Made by a program: the position numbers and the translations under genes. From Mariniflexile gromovii (lineage in GTDB: Bacteria > Bacteroidota > Bacteroidia > Flavobacteriales > Flavobacteriaceae), in NCBI RefSeq assembly GCF_017814435.1, contig NZ_JAGJCB010000004.1, forward strand, positions 248,001 through 312,000: 64,000 nt of DNA, given 5' to 3'. Positions 23,894-32,398 of the stretch are shown piece by piece (position 1 is the first letter of the stretch; each line of letters starts with the position of its first letter). The notes beneath the pieces were generated by a model. The model was not told the origin of the DNA and made no database searches. It saw nothing but the letters and a program-made list of their open reading frames with translations.

Positions 23894-25380
23894 TTATAGA
23901 AACAACAATCATCATTATCTACACCATTTCGCTTTTGCTTATTTTCATGTATGCTTTAGCTCAATTGAATTTATTGTTAAATTATTTAGCTTCCAAAAAA
24001 AAGGTAGATAACTCACCAAAATTCGACTTTTCAAAACCAGAAGAAATCCCTTTTGTTACCATTCAACTTCCTGTGTATAACGAGATGTATGTTATGGAAC
24101 GCCTGTTGGATAACATTGCCAAAATAGACTACCCTTCCGATAAACTGGAAATACAAGTATTGGACGATTCTACCGATGAAACTGTAGAGTCTACCCGTGC
24201 CCATGTAGAAAAATTGGCCGCAACAGGTTTAGACATTAAGCACATAACACGCGTAGATAGAACCGGTTTTAAAGCTGGTGCCTTAAAAGAAGGTTTAAAA
24301 ATAGCCAAAGGCGAATTCATTGCTATTTTCGATTCCGATTTTTTACCAGAACCAGATTGGTTAAAACGTACCGTACCTTATTTTAAGGATGATAAAATTG
24401 GCGTGGTACAAACCCGTTGGGGGCATTTAAACCGCAACTATTCCATACTAACAAAAATTCAGGCCTTTGCTCTAGATGCGCATTTTACTTTAGAGCAAGT
24501 AGGCAGAAACAGTAAAGGACACTTCATCAATTTCAATGGTACCGCAGGACTTTGGAGAAAAACCTGCATTATAGATGCCGGAAATTGGGAAGGCGACACC
24601 CTAACTGAAGATTTGGATTTAAGCTACCGTGCCCAACTAAAAAACTGGAAATTCAAGTATTTAGAAAATGTTGAAACCCCAGCAGAGTTACCTATTGTAA
24701 TAAGTGCAGCCCGTTCGCAACAATTTAGATGGAACAAAGGTGGTGCCGAAAACTTTAGAAAAATGCTTGGTCGCGTTTTAAAAAGCAAAAACATTTCACC
24801 CAAAACAAAATTACACGGTTTACTACATTTATTAAACAGCACCATGTTTTTAAACGTGCTTGTGGTGGCCATACTCAGCATCCCGATGCTTTATATAAAA
24901 AATGAGTACACACACTTAAAACCATACTTTTATGTTATGAGTTTCTTTGTGGTAAGCTCTATCATATTTTTTGTATGCTATTGGTTTATGTACAAAAACA
25001 TTTATGGTGGCGGATTTAAAAACTTCGTTCGTTATATAGGGATGTTTTTCATATTTTTCTCAATCGCCATGGGCTTTTCACTGCATAATTCCATAGCAGT
25101 TTTAGAAGGGCATTGGGGTAAGAAAAGTGAATTTGTACGCACACCAAAATTCAACATCAGCTCTATAAAAGACAGCTGGAAGAAAAACAAATACATTAAA
25201 AAAACCATATCCATACACGTTATTTTCGAAGGTTTATTAATGGCATATTTTGCATTTGGCATGTATAGCGCCTTTATAGTGGGCAACCAAGGTGGCGATT
25301 TCGGGTTGTTCCCATTCCACTTAATGTTGTTCTTAGGTTTTGGTTTCGTATTTGTAAAATCAATCACTTCAAAAGTATAG
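23890..25380 (+). CDS. Cellulose-synthase-like family 2 glycosyltransferase
   Basis: This 496-residue membrane GT2 protein has an N-terminal helix, the processive-type motifs VLDDSTDET, DSDFLPEPDW, EDLDLSYR and QQFRWNKGG (QxxRW form), and several C-terminal membrane helices (about 310-495). These are the D,D,D,QxxRW marks of CesA-like enzymes. It is coupled to the DPM1-like gene and ends at a strong terminator (25411-25453). A role in glycan or glycolipid synthesis is likely; the product is unknown. Confidence 0.9.
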   Translation: MIIETTIIIIYTISLLLIFMYALAQLNLLLNYLASKKKVDNSPKFDFSKPEEIPFVTIQLPVYNEMYVMERLLDNIAKIDYPSDKLEIQVLDDSTDETVESTRAHVEKLAATGLDIKHITRVDRTGFKAGALKEGLKIAKGEFIAIFDSDFLPEPDWLKRTVPYFKDDKIGVVQTRWGHLNRNYSILTKIQAFALDAHFTLEQVGRNSKGHFINFNGTAGLWRKTCIIDAGNWEGDTLTEDLDLSYRAQLKNWKFKYLENVETPAELPIVISAARSQQFRWNKGGAENFRKMLGRVLKSKNISPKTKLHGLLHLLNSTMFLNVLVVAILSIPMLYIKNEYTHLKPYFYVMSFFVVSSIIFFVCYWFMYKNIYGGGFKNFVRYIGMFFIFFSIAMGFSLHNSIAVLEGHWGKKSEFVRTPKFNISSIKDSWKKNKYIKKTISIHVIFEGLLMAYFAFGMYSAFIVGNQGGDFGLFPFHLMLFLGFGFVFVKSITSKV

Positions 25381-25410
25381 AGTAACATTCAACATCATAA
25401 GAATTAATCA

Positions 25411-25453
25411 ATCTCAAAACGGACTTTACATAGTGGTTTTGAGATTTTTTTTT
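25411..25453 (+). terminator. Intrinsic terminator after the glycosyltransferase pair
   Basis: Ten-nt arms ATCTCAAAAC (25411-25420) and GTTTTGAGAT (25436-25445) are perfectly complementary and run into a T tract to 25453. Confidence 0.85.
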
Positions 25454-25464
25454 AGGATGTATTT

Positions 25465-25526
25465 GGGCGTTACCCTGCGGGTCGCGCTTTCCGCACTACA
25501 CGGTAGTTTGCTTCAATCACTAACGC
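25465..25526. repeat. GGGCGTTA...TAACGC dispersed element, copy B
   Basis: This short copy starts GGGCGTTACC and ends TCACTAACGC, with the same GCGTTA/TAACGC ends as copies A and C. It lies directly after the terminator, next to the ASCH/PIN-GNAT pair. Confidence 0.75.
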
Positions 25527-25583
25527 GGAAATATTCATGTAATTATTATGGCAACAAAAAAGAAATAATAAGAATACAGTACT

Positions 25584-25955
25584 CTATTTTATATATGCAA
25601 AAGATTGAGGTGGATGTAAATTAAAATCTGTCTTCAAACATTTTGGAACTTTGTATTTTTTCATACTTTTTACTTGAATTGCAAAACCCTTTTCCCTTTC
25701 AGAAAAATACTGATAAAAAAAATCCTCAGTAATTCCTGAATATTCTCTAGTTAAAGCCCAAAGAGTTTCAAGATCATTATTGAATATTTTACCAATTTCA
25801 AATTCACCGATTACTTTTTGAACAGGAGAAGAAGCATAAACGATTATTGATTTTACATTCTCATTTTTAAAAATAGCTTTTCTAAATTCGAATCGTTTTG
25901 TTCCGTCAAAAATTTTATATGCAAATTCAGGTTTAATCGATAAAACTACTTTCAT
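25584..25955 (-). CDS. ASCH/PUA-like domain protein
   Basis: This 123-residue protein has the ASCH-type start VVLSIKPEFAYKIFDGTKR followed by FEFRK and a compact beta-rich domain (SIIVYASSPVQKVIGEFEI). ASCH domains bind nucleic acids or modified nucleotides, and some are ribonucleases. The gene starts 4 bp after the PIN-GNAT gene ends and so shares its transcript. A role as partner of the PIN protein is inference. The pair is compositionally AT-rich and lies between a repeat and meaB. Confidence 0.75.
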   Translation of the reverse strand: MKVVLSIKPEFAYKIFDGTKRFEFRKAIFKNENVKSIIVYASSPVQKVIGEFEIGKIFNNDLETLWALTREYSGITEDFFYQYFSEREKGFAIQVKSMKKYKVPKCLKTDFNLHPPQSFAYIK

Positions 25956-25959
25956 TTTC

Positions 25960-27477
25960 TTATTTTAGCTTATATGCAAATTTAACCAAACTCTTGAATT
26001 GATTATTATCAATTTCAATAAATCCTAATGGCATATTCATTATATCAGGGATAACACCAATTTTATTCAAATCATTAAGTGTTGGTTTTGGTGTAGGAAA
26101 AGAATGTGCATAGAGAAATTTAATCACAAAAGGTTTGTATTTCTTTTTATTCCACCATTTTTTTTCTAATTCATCTTTCTTAATCATTGTTCGTCTATTA
26201 CACGCTTGATAAAAACTCTCAAATGAACTAAAATTTAAAACAACATCTTCCACTATACAAATTGAAGTTACAGTACTGGAATATTTCTTAGGACTTGTAT
26301 CCCCAATTCGATAAATAACTATGATATCACCTCTTTGAAGATGTCTATCTTTTGAATGAGATATATACACTTTTCCAATCCTATTGCGATGTGGTTCATT
26401 CTCTATATACTTTGTCTCATCTTCACGAGTATTGATGCTGTCCGGAAACAATTCTGTATGATATTGCGATTCTATCTTGATTATGTATTTCCTTGTTTTT
26501 CTTGAAAAGAAAGGATATGAATATTTAGGGTTATTAATATTTACAGGTAAGTTTTTATCGAAGGGTCTAACAAAAACAATTTCATCTCCATTCTTTGTCG
26601 TTTTTATACCATATTCGACAAAACCCCATTCCGTAAGCATATCAATAAGTTGTACCTGTTCCTGTCTTTTATTAAATACAGTTACATAAATTTCCTGTAC
26701 TTTATATTGAATTGCATTATCAAATACAATTTTCAGAAATCTTTCCCCTATTTTATATCCATTACTTATTACTTTTAGTGTTCCTATTTTCAGCCTCTTC
26801 TTGTTCGAAAATACAGGACTTATTTCTGAATAATTTTCTTTTTCGTCCTCAACTTTCACATATAAAAAAGCAGTTAAATTATTATCACTGTAGCATACAT
26901 AACAAATTTTATCAAACTTTGAAATAAACCAATCATTGAATTCACAATAATCTTCTCTAAAACTATCAAAAAAACTGTCATTTATATCTACCTCAGCAAA
27001 ATCAACTTTTTTTACTGCCAAAACACTATACTCGACTAAACCAGGGTTCTCTGAAGTGGATTTTTCGAGAAAAGTTTGAATTTTAAATACTTTGCCAGAT
27101 ATACCAAGCCTATTGGCCTTTATATGAATCTTCTTATCCTGAGTAATCAATAAATCTATTCTACCATTATAAACTTCATTAAGTAAATGGCTATCATTAA
27201 TGTCATTTTCATTAATATCAATCTCTGAGCTAACCTGTTGAACATCTTTTGAAAATGGCAGTGGGTGTTTAATTAGATTATAACTATCCAATTTAATTGA
27301 AAAAGTAGCGACTACTTGCTTATTTTTATACGTCTCGATTTCTGAAACTGTAATAGGATGTATATACTTTTCATAATGCAACTTATCTATCCAATTAAAA
27401 AGCTGTCCAATTTCATGTTCAATAATTTTATTGGATTCTCTGTGAATTATTATGTTGGTATCTAATAAGACTTTCAT
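25960..27477 (-). CDS. PIN - GNAT - PUA-like fusion protein
   Basis: This 505-residue protein joins three domains. Residues 1-140 form a PIN nuclease with acidic residues in the right order (Asp6 in LLDTN, Glu46 in VSEIE, Asp95 in NDSHLL, Asp114 in ITQDKK). Residues about 155-306 look like a GNAT acetyltransferase, with the acetyl-CoA loop SNGYKIGERFLKI. Residues about 330-505 look like a PUA/ASCH-type domain. Together with the ASCH protein next to it, this suggests an RNA-directed enzyme or a toxin-like system. Function is not established for this domain combination. Confidence 0.75.
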   Translation of the reverse strand: MKVLLDTNIIIHRESNKIIEHEIGQLFNWIDKLHYEKYIHPITVSEIETYKNKQVVATFSIKLDSYNLIKHPLPFSKDVQQVSSEIDINENDINDSHLLNEVYNGRIDLLITQDKKIHIKANRLGISGKVFKIQTFLEKSTSENPGLVEYSVLAVKKVDFAEVDINDSFFDSFREDYCEFNDWFISKFDKICYVCYSDNNLTAFLYVKVEDEKENYSEISPVFSNKKRLKIGTLKVISNGYKIGERFLKIVFDNAIQYKVQEIYVTVFNKRQEQVQLIDMLTEWGFVEYGIKTTKNGDEIVFVRPFDKNLPVNINNPKYSYPFFSRKTRKYIIKIESQYHTELFPDSINTREDETKYIENEPHRNRIGKVYISHSKDRHLQRGDIIVIYRIGDTSPKKYSSTVTSICIVEDVVLNFSSFESFYQACNRRTMIKKDELEKKWWNKKKYKPFVIKFLYAHSFPTPKPTLNDLNKIGVIPDIMNMPLGFIEIDNNQFKSLVKFAYKLK

Positions 27478-27645
27478 TTACCTTAGTTTCATATTTTTAT
27501 CATTTCGTTAAAAACTCGTGGTGTTTTAATTAAAACCAATTTAGTATTTTTTTCTCACATAAATAATAAGTAAAACCATTTTGTTTACAATACAGTTTTT
27601 ATAAAAAACACACCATAAAACCACCTCTCTTTTTCACATAATCTG

Positions 27646-27653
27646 TATCTTTA
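27646..27653 (+). promoter_or_regulatory. Possible -7 box of meaB
   Basis: TATCTTTA differs from the TAnnTTTG consensus only at the last base and lies 23 bp upstream of meaB. The same octamer precedes the arsenosugar cluster. Confidence 0.28.
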
Positions 27654-27676
27654 AAACTGGTAAAGCTTATTAAAAA

Positions 27677-28681
27677 ATGACACCCTACAAACACAAAAAC
27701 AGACTCACAGCACAAGCCTATATTGATGGAGTTTTAAAGGGCGACCGCGTTATTCTATCCAGAGCCATTACCGTTATAGAAAGCCATTTGGAAAGCGACA
27801 AAGTGCTAACTAAAACCATTATTCAATCCATTTTACCCAACTCGGGCAATTCCATTCGTATTGGTATTACCGGTGTTCCGGGTGTGGGCAAAAGCACCTT
27901 TATTGAGGCTTTTGGCAAGCATCTTATAAACCAAGGTCATAAAGTAGCCGTTTTATCTATAGACCCCAGTAGTCAACGTTCTAAAGGCAGTATTTTGGGC
28001 GATAAAACCCGTATGGAAGCATTGAGCACTTTAGAAAGTGTCTATATACGACCATCGGCTTCCGGGGACACTCTTGGTGGTGTTGCCAACAAAACAGCTG
28101 AAAGTATGCTGCTTTGCGAAGCTGCCGGATACGATGTTATTTTAATTGAAACTGTTGGCGTAGGGCAATCTGAAACCGCAGTTCATGGGATGACCGATTT
28201 TTTCCTGTTATTAATGTTGGCTGGAGCTGGCGATGAACTTCAAGGTATTAAAAAAGGAATTATGGAAATGGCAGATATGCTAGTCATCAATAAAGCAGAC
28301 GGTGACAACATTAAAAAAAGCGAACAGGCACGATTGCAGTACCAAAACACCTTGCATATTTTTCCACCTTCGGAATCTGGTTGGGAAACGGTGGTTACCA
28401 CAGCTTCATCCACCAAAAACACAGGTATTGATACTGTGTGGAATACCATTTTAAACTATCAAGCATTAGTGAATGCAAATGGTTATTTTACAAAAAACAG
28501 GCAGCGCCAAAACATCCGTTGGATGTACGACACCATTAACAACGAACTGAAACAACTATTTTACGGTTCTGAAGCCATTACCAAGGAGCTTTCTATTTTG
28601 GAAAAAGAGGTGATATCCTCTAAAATATCGCCATTAAAAGCGGCAAACCATGTTATTGAAATGTTTAAAAAACGACTCTAA
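27677..28681 (+). CDS. meaB: Methylmalonyl-CoA mutase-associated GTPase MeaB
   Basis: This 334-residue G3E-type GTPase has the P-loop GVPGVGKST (66-74), the MeaB motif DPSSQRSKGSILGDKTRM, the Walker B-like ETVGVGQSE, and the base motif NKAD near residue 206. MeaB protects and gates adenosylcobalamin use by methylmalonyl-CoA mutase. The mutase itself is not in the window. The next gene on the same strand starts 25 bp downstream but is functionally unrelated. Confidence 0.94.
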   Translation: MTPYKHKNRLTAQAYIDGVLKGDRVILSRAITVIESHLESDKVLTKTIIQSILPNSGNSIRIGITGVPGVGKSTFIEAFGKHLINQGHKVAVLSIDPSSQRSKGSILGDKTRMEALSTLESVYIRPSASGDTLGGVANKTAESMLLCEAAGYDVILIETVGVGQSETAVHGMTDFFLLLMLAGAGDELQGIKKGIMEMADMLVINKADGDNIKKSEQARLQYQNTLHIFPPSESGWETVVTTASSTKNTGIDTVWNTILNYQALVNANGYFTKNRQRQNIRWMYDTINNELKQLFYGSEAITKELSILEKEVISSKISPLKAANHVIEMFKKRL

Positions 28682-28706
28682 TAACGTTCCATAAGTATTT
28701 TTAAAC

Positions 28707-30224
28707 ATGTTAAACACAGCCATACTAAAACACAACAAACTTCCATTACTATTAGCGTTTTTAAGTGTACTCTTCTACTTTGCTTTCGCCTATAATTTAG
28801 TCCGAACCGACTATATAAAATTGATAACACTTTATACAGCCTTGTTTTTTGTGTTCTACAAATTGGTTCAACTTTTAAAAACACACATAGTATTTTTAAC
28901 TTGGTTAGCCTTTGTATTTAGGGCTGTTTTTATTTTAGCCATTCCAAACCTATCGCAAGATTTTTACCGTTTTATTTGGGATGGCAGAATGTTTTTAGCT
29001 GGTTTTAACCCCTATTTACATAGTGTTGAATCTTTTATCAGCATGGGTGAATTTCCTGTAGCGCAAGCCCAAGAACTACACCAAGGCATGGGCGCATTGA
29101 ACGCCAGCCACTTTACCAATTACCCACCTATAAACCAATTATGTTTTGTGATGGCTGGTTTATTTGCAGACAAAAGTATTTTAGGTTCGGTGGTGGTGAT
29201 GCGCCTTCTTATAATTGCTGCCGATTTTGGCACTCTTTATTATGGAAAGAAGCTTTTAGAACGACTGAATATTCCTGTTCATAATATCTTTTGGTATATT
29301 TTAAATCCGTTTATTATTATTGAATTAACAGGCAACCTTCATTTTGAAGGCGTGATGATTTTCTTTTTAGTTTGGAGTTTGTATCTCCTGCATTTGGGAA
29401 AATGGCAAATGGCCGCTGTTATTTTAGCGTTTTCTATTGCAACAAAACTGGTTCCTTTGATGTTTTTACCTTTGTTTTTTTGGTGGTTTTTAAAACGACC
29501 TCTCGACAGCACTCTAGGTGACATAAATAAAACGACTGCGCTAAACCTGACAACCGACGATGAGAAGCTGAAACAAGTTCAGCTTGACAAAACGAAAGGC
29601 GTCATTACGAATGAAATGAAGCAATCGCTAGCCTTTGACAAGATTGCTTCGTCGCTTACTCCTCGCAGTAGCGGATTATTAAAATTGACAGGTTTTTACA
29701 GTATAGTTGGTATTACAACACTGCTATTGTTTGTTCCGTTTTACTCAAAGCAATTCATAACCAATTATACAAAAACCGTTGGCTTATGGTTTCAAGATTT
29801 TGAGTTTAATGCCAGTTTATACTACATAGCACGGGAAATAGGGTATTTGTTTAGAGGTTACAACGAAATTGCCATAATAGGTAAAGCCATCCCGATTCTT
29901 GTAATTCTTTTGGTGCTGTGCATCGCTTTACTAAGAAAAAACAATAATACCTTACAGCTTATTACCAGCATGCTTTTGGTATTGTCATTTTACTATTTTA
30001 CGGCTACTACGGTGCATCCTTGGTACGTGGCAACACTTTTAATACTGTCGGTTTTTACCAATTATAAATTTCCTTTAGTGTGGAGTTTTATAATTATACT
30101 AAGCTATTTAGCATACATGAACACGAACAACACCGAAAACTTGTGGATTATTGGATTGGAGTACACCATTGTTTATGGCGTATGTATTTGGGAGGTTTTT
30201 ACAAACAAAAAAAAGGCTTTTTAA
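28707..30224 (+). CDS. Multi-spanning membrane glycosyltransferase (GT87/mannosyltransferase-like) with repeat-derived insert
   Basis: This 505-residue protein has about ten membrane helices and an early periplasmic-side DFYRFIWDGRMFLAGFNPYL motif like that of lipid-phosphate-dependent GT-C transferases. Residues about 264-325 form a hydrophilic, low-similarity insert encoded entirely by tandem dispersed repeats (29497-29680); the reading frame stays open through it. The stop codon lies inside an intrinsic terminator. It may work with the glycosyltransferases at 23201-25380. Donor and acceptor are unknown. Confidence 0.82.
   Translation: MLNTAILKHNKLPLLLAFLSVLFYFAFAYNLVRTDYIKLITLYTALFFVFYKLVQLLKTHIVFLTWLAFVFRAVFILAIPNLSQDFYRFIWDGRMFLAGFNPYLHSVESFISMGEFPVAQAQELHQGMGALNASHFTNYPPINQLCFVMAGLFADKSILGSVVVMRLLIIAADFGTLYYGKKLLERLNIPVHNIFWYILNPFIIIELTGNLHFEGVMIFFLVWSLYLLHLGKWQMAAVILAFSIATKLVPLMFLPLFFWWFLKRPLDSTLGDINKTTALNLTTDDEKLKQVQLDKTKGVITNEMKQSLAFDKIASSLTPRSSGLLKLTGFYSIVGITTLLLFVPFYSKQFITNYTKTVGLWFQDFEFNASLYYIAREIGYLFRGYNEIAIIGKAIPILVILLVLCIALLRKNNNTLQLITSMLLVLSFYYFTATTVHPWYVATLLILSVFTNYKFPLVWSFIIILSYLAYMNTNNTENLWIIGLEYTIVYGVCIWEVFTNKKKAF
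29497..29680. repeat. Tandem array of four dispersed-repeat types inside a glycosyltransferase gene
   Basis: Four units follow each other in frame: a CTCGACAGCACTC...GTGACA unit (29499-29523), a CGACTGCGCTAAACCTGACA unit (29533-29552), a GCTGAAACAAGTTCAGC unit within 29559-29588, and a GTCATTACGAATGAAATGAAG...GATTGCTTCGTCGC unit (29599-29673). Each resembles a repeat seen between genes elsewhere in this window or common in flavobacterial genomes. Confidence 0.8.
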
Positions 30225-30235
30225 AAAGCCTTTTT
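30210..30235 (+). terminator. Intrinsic terminator overlapping the glycosyltransferase stop codon
   Basis: Thirteen-nt arms (30210-30222 and 30223-30235, core AAGGC/GCCTT) form a perfect palindrome ending in a T run. The TAA stop of the gene at 28707 lies in the centre. The palindrome could also act for the convergent minus-strand transcript. Confidence 0.8.
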
Positions 30236-30283
30236 AATATCTATTTAAGCGTAATCGAGAACTTCAATAGTTAATTTACACAT

Positions 30284-30309
30284 AGGTTTCGACTGCGCTC
30301 AACCAGACA
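30284..30309. repeat. TTTCGACTGCGCTCAA dispersed repeat
   Basis: This intergenic copy (AGGTTTCGACTGCGCTCAAC, running on to the ACA at 30309) lies between the convergent glycosyltransferase and VOC genes. A closely related unit is inside mvaD at 39405-39437. Confidence 0.7.
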
Positions 30310-30314
30310 TAACA

Positions 30315-30728
30315 TTATTTTTTAAAAATGGATCCTGGGTTTTTAAAACTTTTAAATTCCAACATATAATCGTTTGGGTCCTTTATAAAGAAAGAAACGT
30401 GCTCACCAGCTTTACTTTCCAAAAACCTTATTTGGCTAACCATGTCTAGTTTTTGTTGTTTACATTTTTCGTAAATCTGTTCCCAATCTTTTAACTCTAC
30501 AATAACTCCGAAATGAAACGAGGGCAATATTTTACCTTCGAAAACATAATTAGGACTGTTAAAGTTAAATTTTTCGGCCTTTATAAATGTTATTTGATTG
30601 CCAAATAAATCTATATCGACCCAACTTTGTGTTTTCCTTCCTAAGGAAGCGCCAATATTATCCACATAAAAGCTTTCTGTACCTTTTACGCTTAAACAAG
30701 GCAACGACATATGAAATGATGCGCCCAT
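30315..30728 (-). CDS. VOC-family (glyoxalase/dioxygenase fold) protein
   Basis: This 137-residue protein has a bipartite VOC-like fold: MSLPCLSVKGTESFYVDNIG at the start and SFFIKDPNDYMLEFKSF at the end, the latter containing the Glu usually used for metal binding. His6 and His75 could complete the site. Members include glyoxalases, dioxygenases and antibiotic-binding proteins; the substrate cannot be named. It is the last gene in a minus-strand series that contains the polyamine genes. Confidence 0.8.
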   Translation of the reverse strand: MGASFHMSLPCLSVKGTESFYVDNIGASLGRKTQSWVDIDLFGNQITFIKAEKFNFNSPNYVFEGKILPSFHFGVIVELKDWEQIYEKCKQQKLDMVSQIRFLESKAGEHVSFFIKDPNDYMLEFKSFKNPGSIFKK

Positions 30729-30740
30729 AATATAATAGTA

Positions 30741-30971
30741 TTAAAGAGGTTTTAAACTTTCAACTCTGTAAATTACAAAATCTTCGTCATCATCTTCAAA
30801 ATCTTCAACAAAAGTTATTCTAAAACTTTTATCAACATAACTTTTGTCGTTCTTTAAATCGTATTGCTTTAATACTCTTGGGTGTACTTCCTCGAATACT
30901 AATTCTTCTCCATTTTCAAACCAAAACGTAAAATAACCGTTTTTGTAAGACTTAAAAACAGCTGTTCTCAT
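30741..30971 (-). CDS. Small conserved hypothetical protein
   Basis: This 76-residue protein begins MRTAVFKSYKNGYFTFWFEN and has an acidic patch (EDFEDDDEDF). I do not recognise a named domain. The ORF has a sensible start, lies in line between the acidic protein and the VOC gene with 12-19 bp spacings, and looks like a real small gene in the same transcript. Confidence 0.65.
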   Translation of the reverse strand: MRTAVFKSYKNGYFTFWFENGEELVFEEVHPRVLKQYDLKNDKSYVDKSFRITFVEDFEDDDEDFVIYRVESLKPL

Positions 30972-30990
30972 AACACTTACTAACTAAGAA

Positions 30991-31404
30991 TTAATCAATA
31001 TCATCATCATCGTCTTCATCATCATCGTAGTCTGAATCCGAGTCATCCATATCATCGTCGTCGTCTTCGTCGTCATCCGAACTTGGTTTTTTAACAACCA
31101 CATCATCGTCTTCATCGTCACCTAAACTCGCGTCGGCATCATCAACTTTAACTTCTTCAAAATCATCATCAGCAACATCGTCTGTATCATCTCCAAAGTC
31201 TTCCATAGCTTGTACAAGGCGTTTACCAACTTTTACTAAGTAAATCGTATCATCAGTTCTAACCTCTACAGCTTCAATTATTTCATTTTGTGCATTTCTA
31301 AACGAAATCACATCGGTTTCGTCGTATCCATCAGGAAACTTTTCAACAAGAAGATTTAAAATATCTTCATTTAGTTTTTTGTAATCTACAATTTTGCGTA
31401 ACAT
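30991..31404 (-). CDS. Conserved protein with an Asp-rich C-terminal tail
   Basis: This 137-residue protein has a structured N-terminal part (about 1-70, LRKIVDYKKLNEDILNLL) and a tail from about residue 71 that is mostly Asp and Glu with few Lys. Family members in this group are sometimes labelled DNA primase without basis. The extreme negative charge suggests binding of basic partners such as polyamines or proteins, but this is inference. It follows the deoxyhypusine-synthase-like gene by 16 bp in the polyamine operon. Confidence 0.75.
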   Translation of the reverse strand: MLRKIVDYKKLNEDILNLLVEKFPDGYDETDVISFRNAQNEIIEAVEVRTDDTIYLVKVGKRLVQAMEDFGDDTDDVADDDFEEVKVDDADASLGDDEDDDVVVKKPSSDDDEDDDDDMDDSDSDYDDDEDDDDDID

Positions 31405-31420
31405 TTTTATTTGGGTTGAG

Positions 31421-32398
31421 TTATTGGTCTAACAAATATGCAAAAATTAATGGAGCAACAATGGTTGCATCACTTTCTATGATGTATTTTGGGGTATCTA
31501 TATCTAATTTACCCCAAGTAATTTTTTCGTTTGGAACGGCACCTGAGTAGGAACCGTAACTGGTTGTTGAGTCGCTAATTTGGCAAAAATAGCTCCAAAA
31601 TGGAATATCGTGCATTTCCATATCTTGGTAAAGCATTGGCACCACACATATTGGGAAATCGCCCGCTATACCACCGCCAATTTGGAAGAAACCTACACCT
31701 TTTCCACCTGAATTTTTTGGATACCAATCGGCCAACCACATCATATATTCTATACCGCTTTTGGTAGTAGACGCTTTAAATTCACCTTTGATGCAGTACG
31801 ATGCGAAAATATTACCCATAGTACTATCTTCCCATCCTGGAACTACAATTGGCAAGTTTTTTTCGGCAGCAGCTACCATCCAAGAATCTTTTGGATCGAT
31901 TTCATAATACTGCTCTAAAACACCTGAATTTATCATTTGATACATAAATTCATGAGGAAAATAACGTTCCCCAGATTTATCTGCTTTGTTCCAAATATCG
32001 TATAAATGCGATTGTAAACGTCTAAACGCTTCCTCTTCAGGAATACAGGTATCTGTAACACGATTATAATGGTTTTCCAATAAATCCCACTCTTCTTGTG
32101 GCGATAAATCTCTGTAGTTTGGTACTCTTTTGTATGAATTGTGCGCCACTAAATTCATAATATCCTCTTCAAGGTTTGCACCTGTACAAGAAATAATTTG
32201 AATTTTATCTTGACGGATCATTTCAGCTAACGATTTGCCTAACTCGGCAGTACTCATCGCTCCTGCTAAAGTAACCATCATTTTACCACCTTCCAGCAAA
32301 TGGGTTTCGTAACCTTTTGCAGCGTCTACCAAAGCAGCCGCATTAAAGTGTAAATAATTTTTTTCTATAAATTGTGATATGGGTCCTTTAGTACTCAT
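31421..32398 (-). CDS. Deoxyhypusine synthase-like protein (probable homospermidine synthase)
   Basis: This 325-residue protein has the NAD-binding pattern of deoxyhypusine synthases (VTLAGAMSTAELGKSL, ISCTGANLEEDIMNL) and the catalytic-Lys motif ITWGKLD near the C-terminus. Bacteria lack eIF5A, so bacterial members make homospermidine or related polyamines from putrescine. The open frame starts at 32467, but the ATG at 32398 (MSTKGPISQFIEKNYLHFN) fits the family, overlapping the speB-like gene by 11 bp. It completes arginine to agmatine to putrescine to homospermidine with the two upstream genes, if the SpeB step is supplied. Confidence 0.88.
   Translation of the reverse strand: MSTKGPISQFIEKNYLHFNAAALVDAAKGYETHLLEGGKMMVTLAGAMSTAELGKSLAEMIRQDKIQIISCTGANLEEDIMNLVAHNSYKRVPNYRDLSPQEEWDLLENHYNRVTDTCIPEEEAFRRLQSHLYDIWNKADKSGERYFPHEFMYQMINSGVLEQYYEIDPKDSWMVAAAEKNLPIVVPGWEDSTMGNIFASYCIKGEFKASTTKSGIEYMMWLADWYPKNSGGKGVGFFQIGGGIAGDFPICVVPMLYQDMEMHDIPFWSYFCQISDSTTSYGSYSGAVPNEKITWGKLDIDTPKYIIESDATIVAPLIFAYLLDQ

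Noticed and set aside
25433-25624. 63-codon ORF across the terminator and repeat copy B
   Set aside because: It runs through a terminator and a palindromic repeat and shows no protein-like features.
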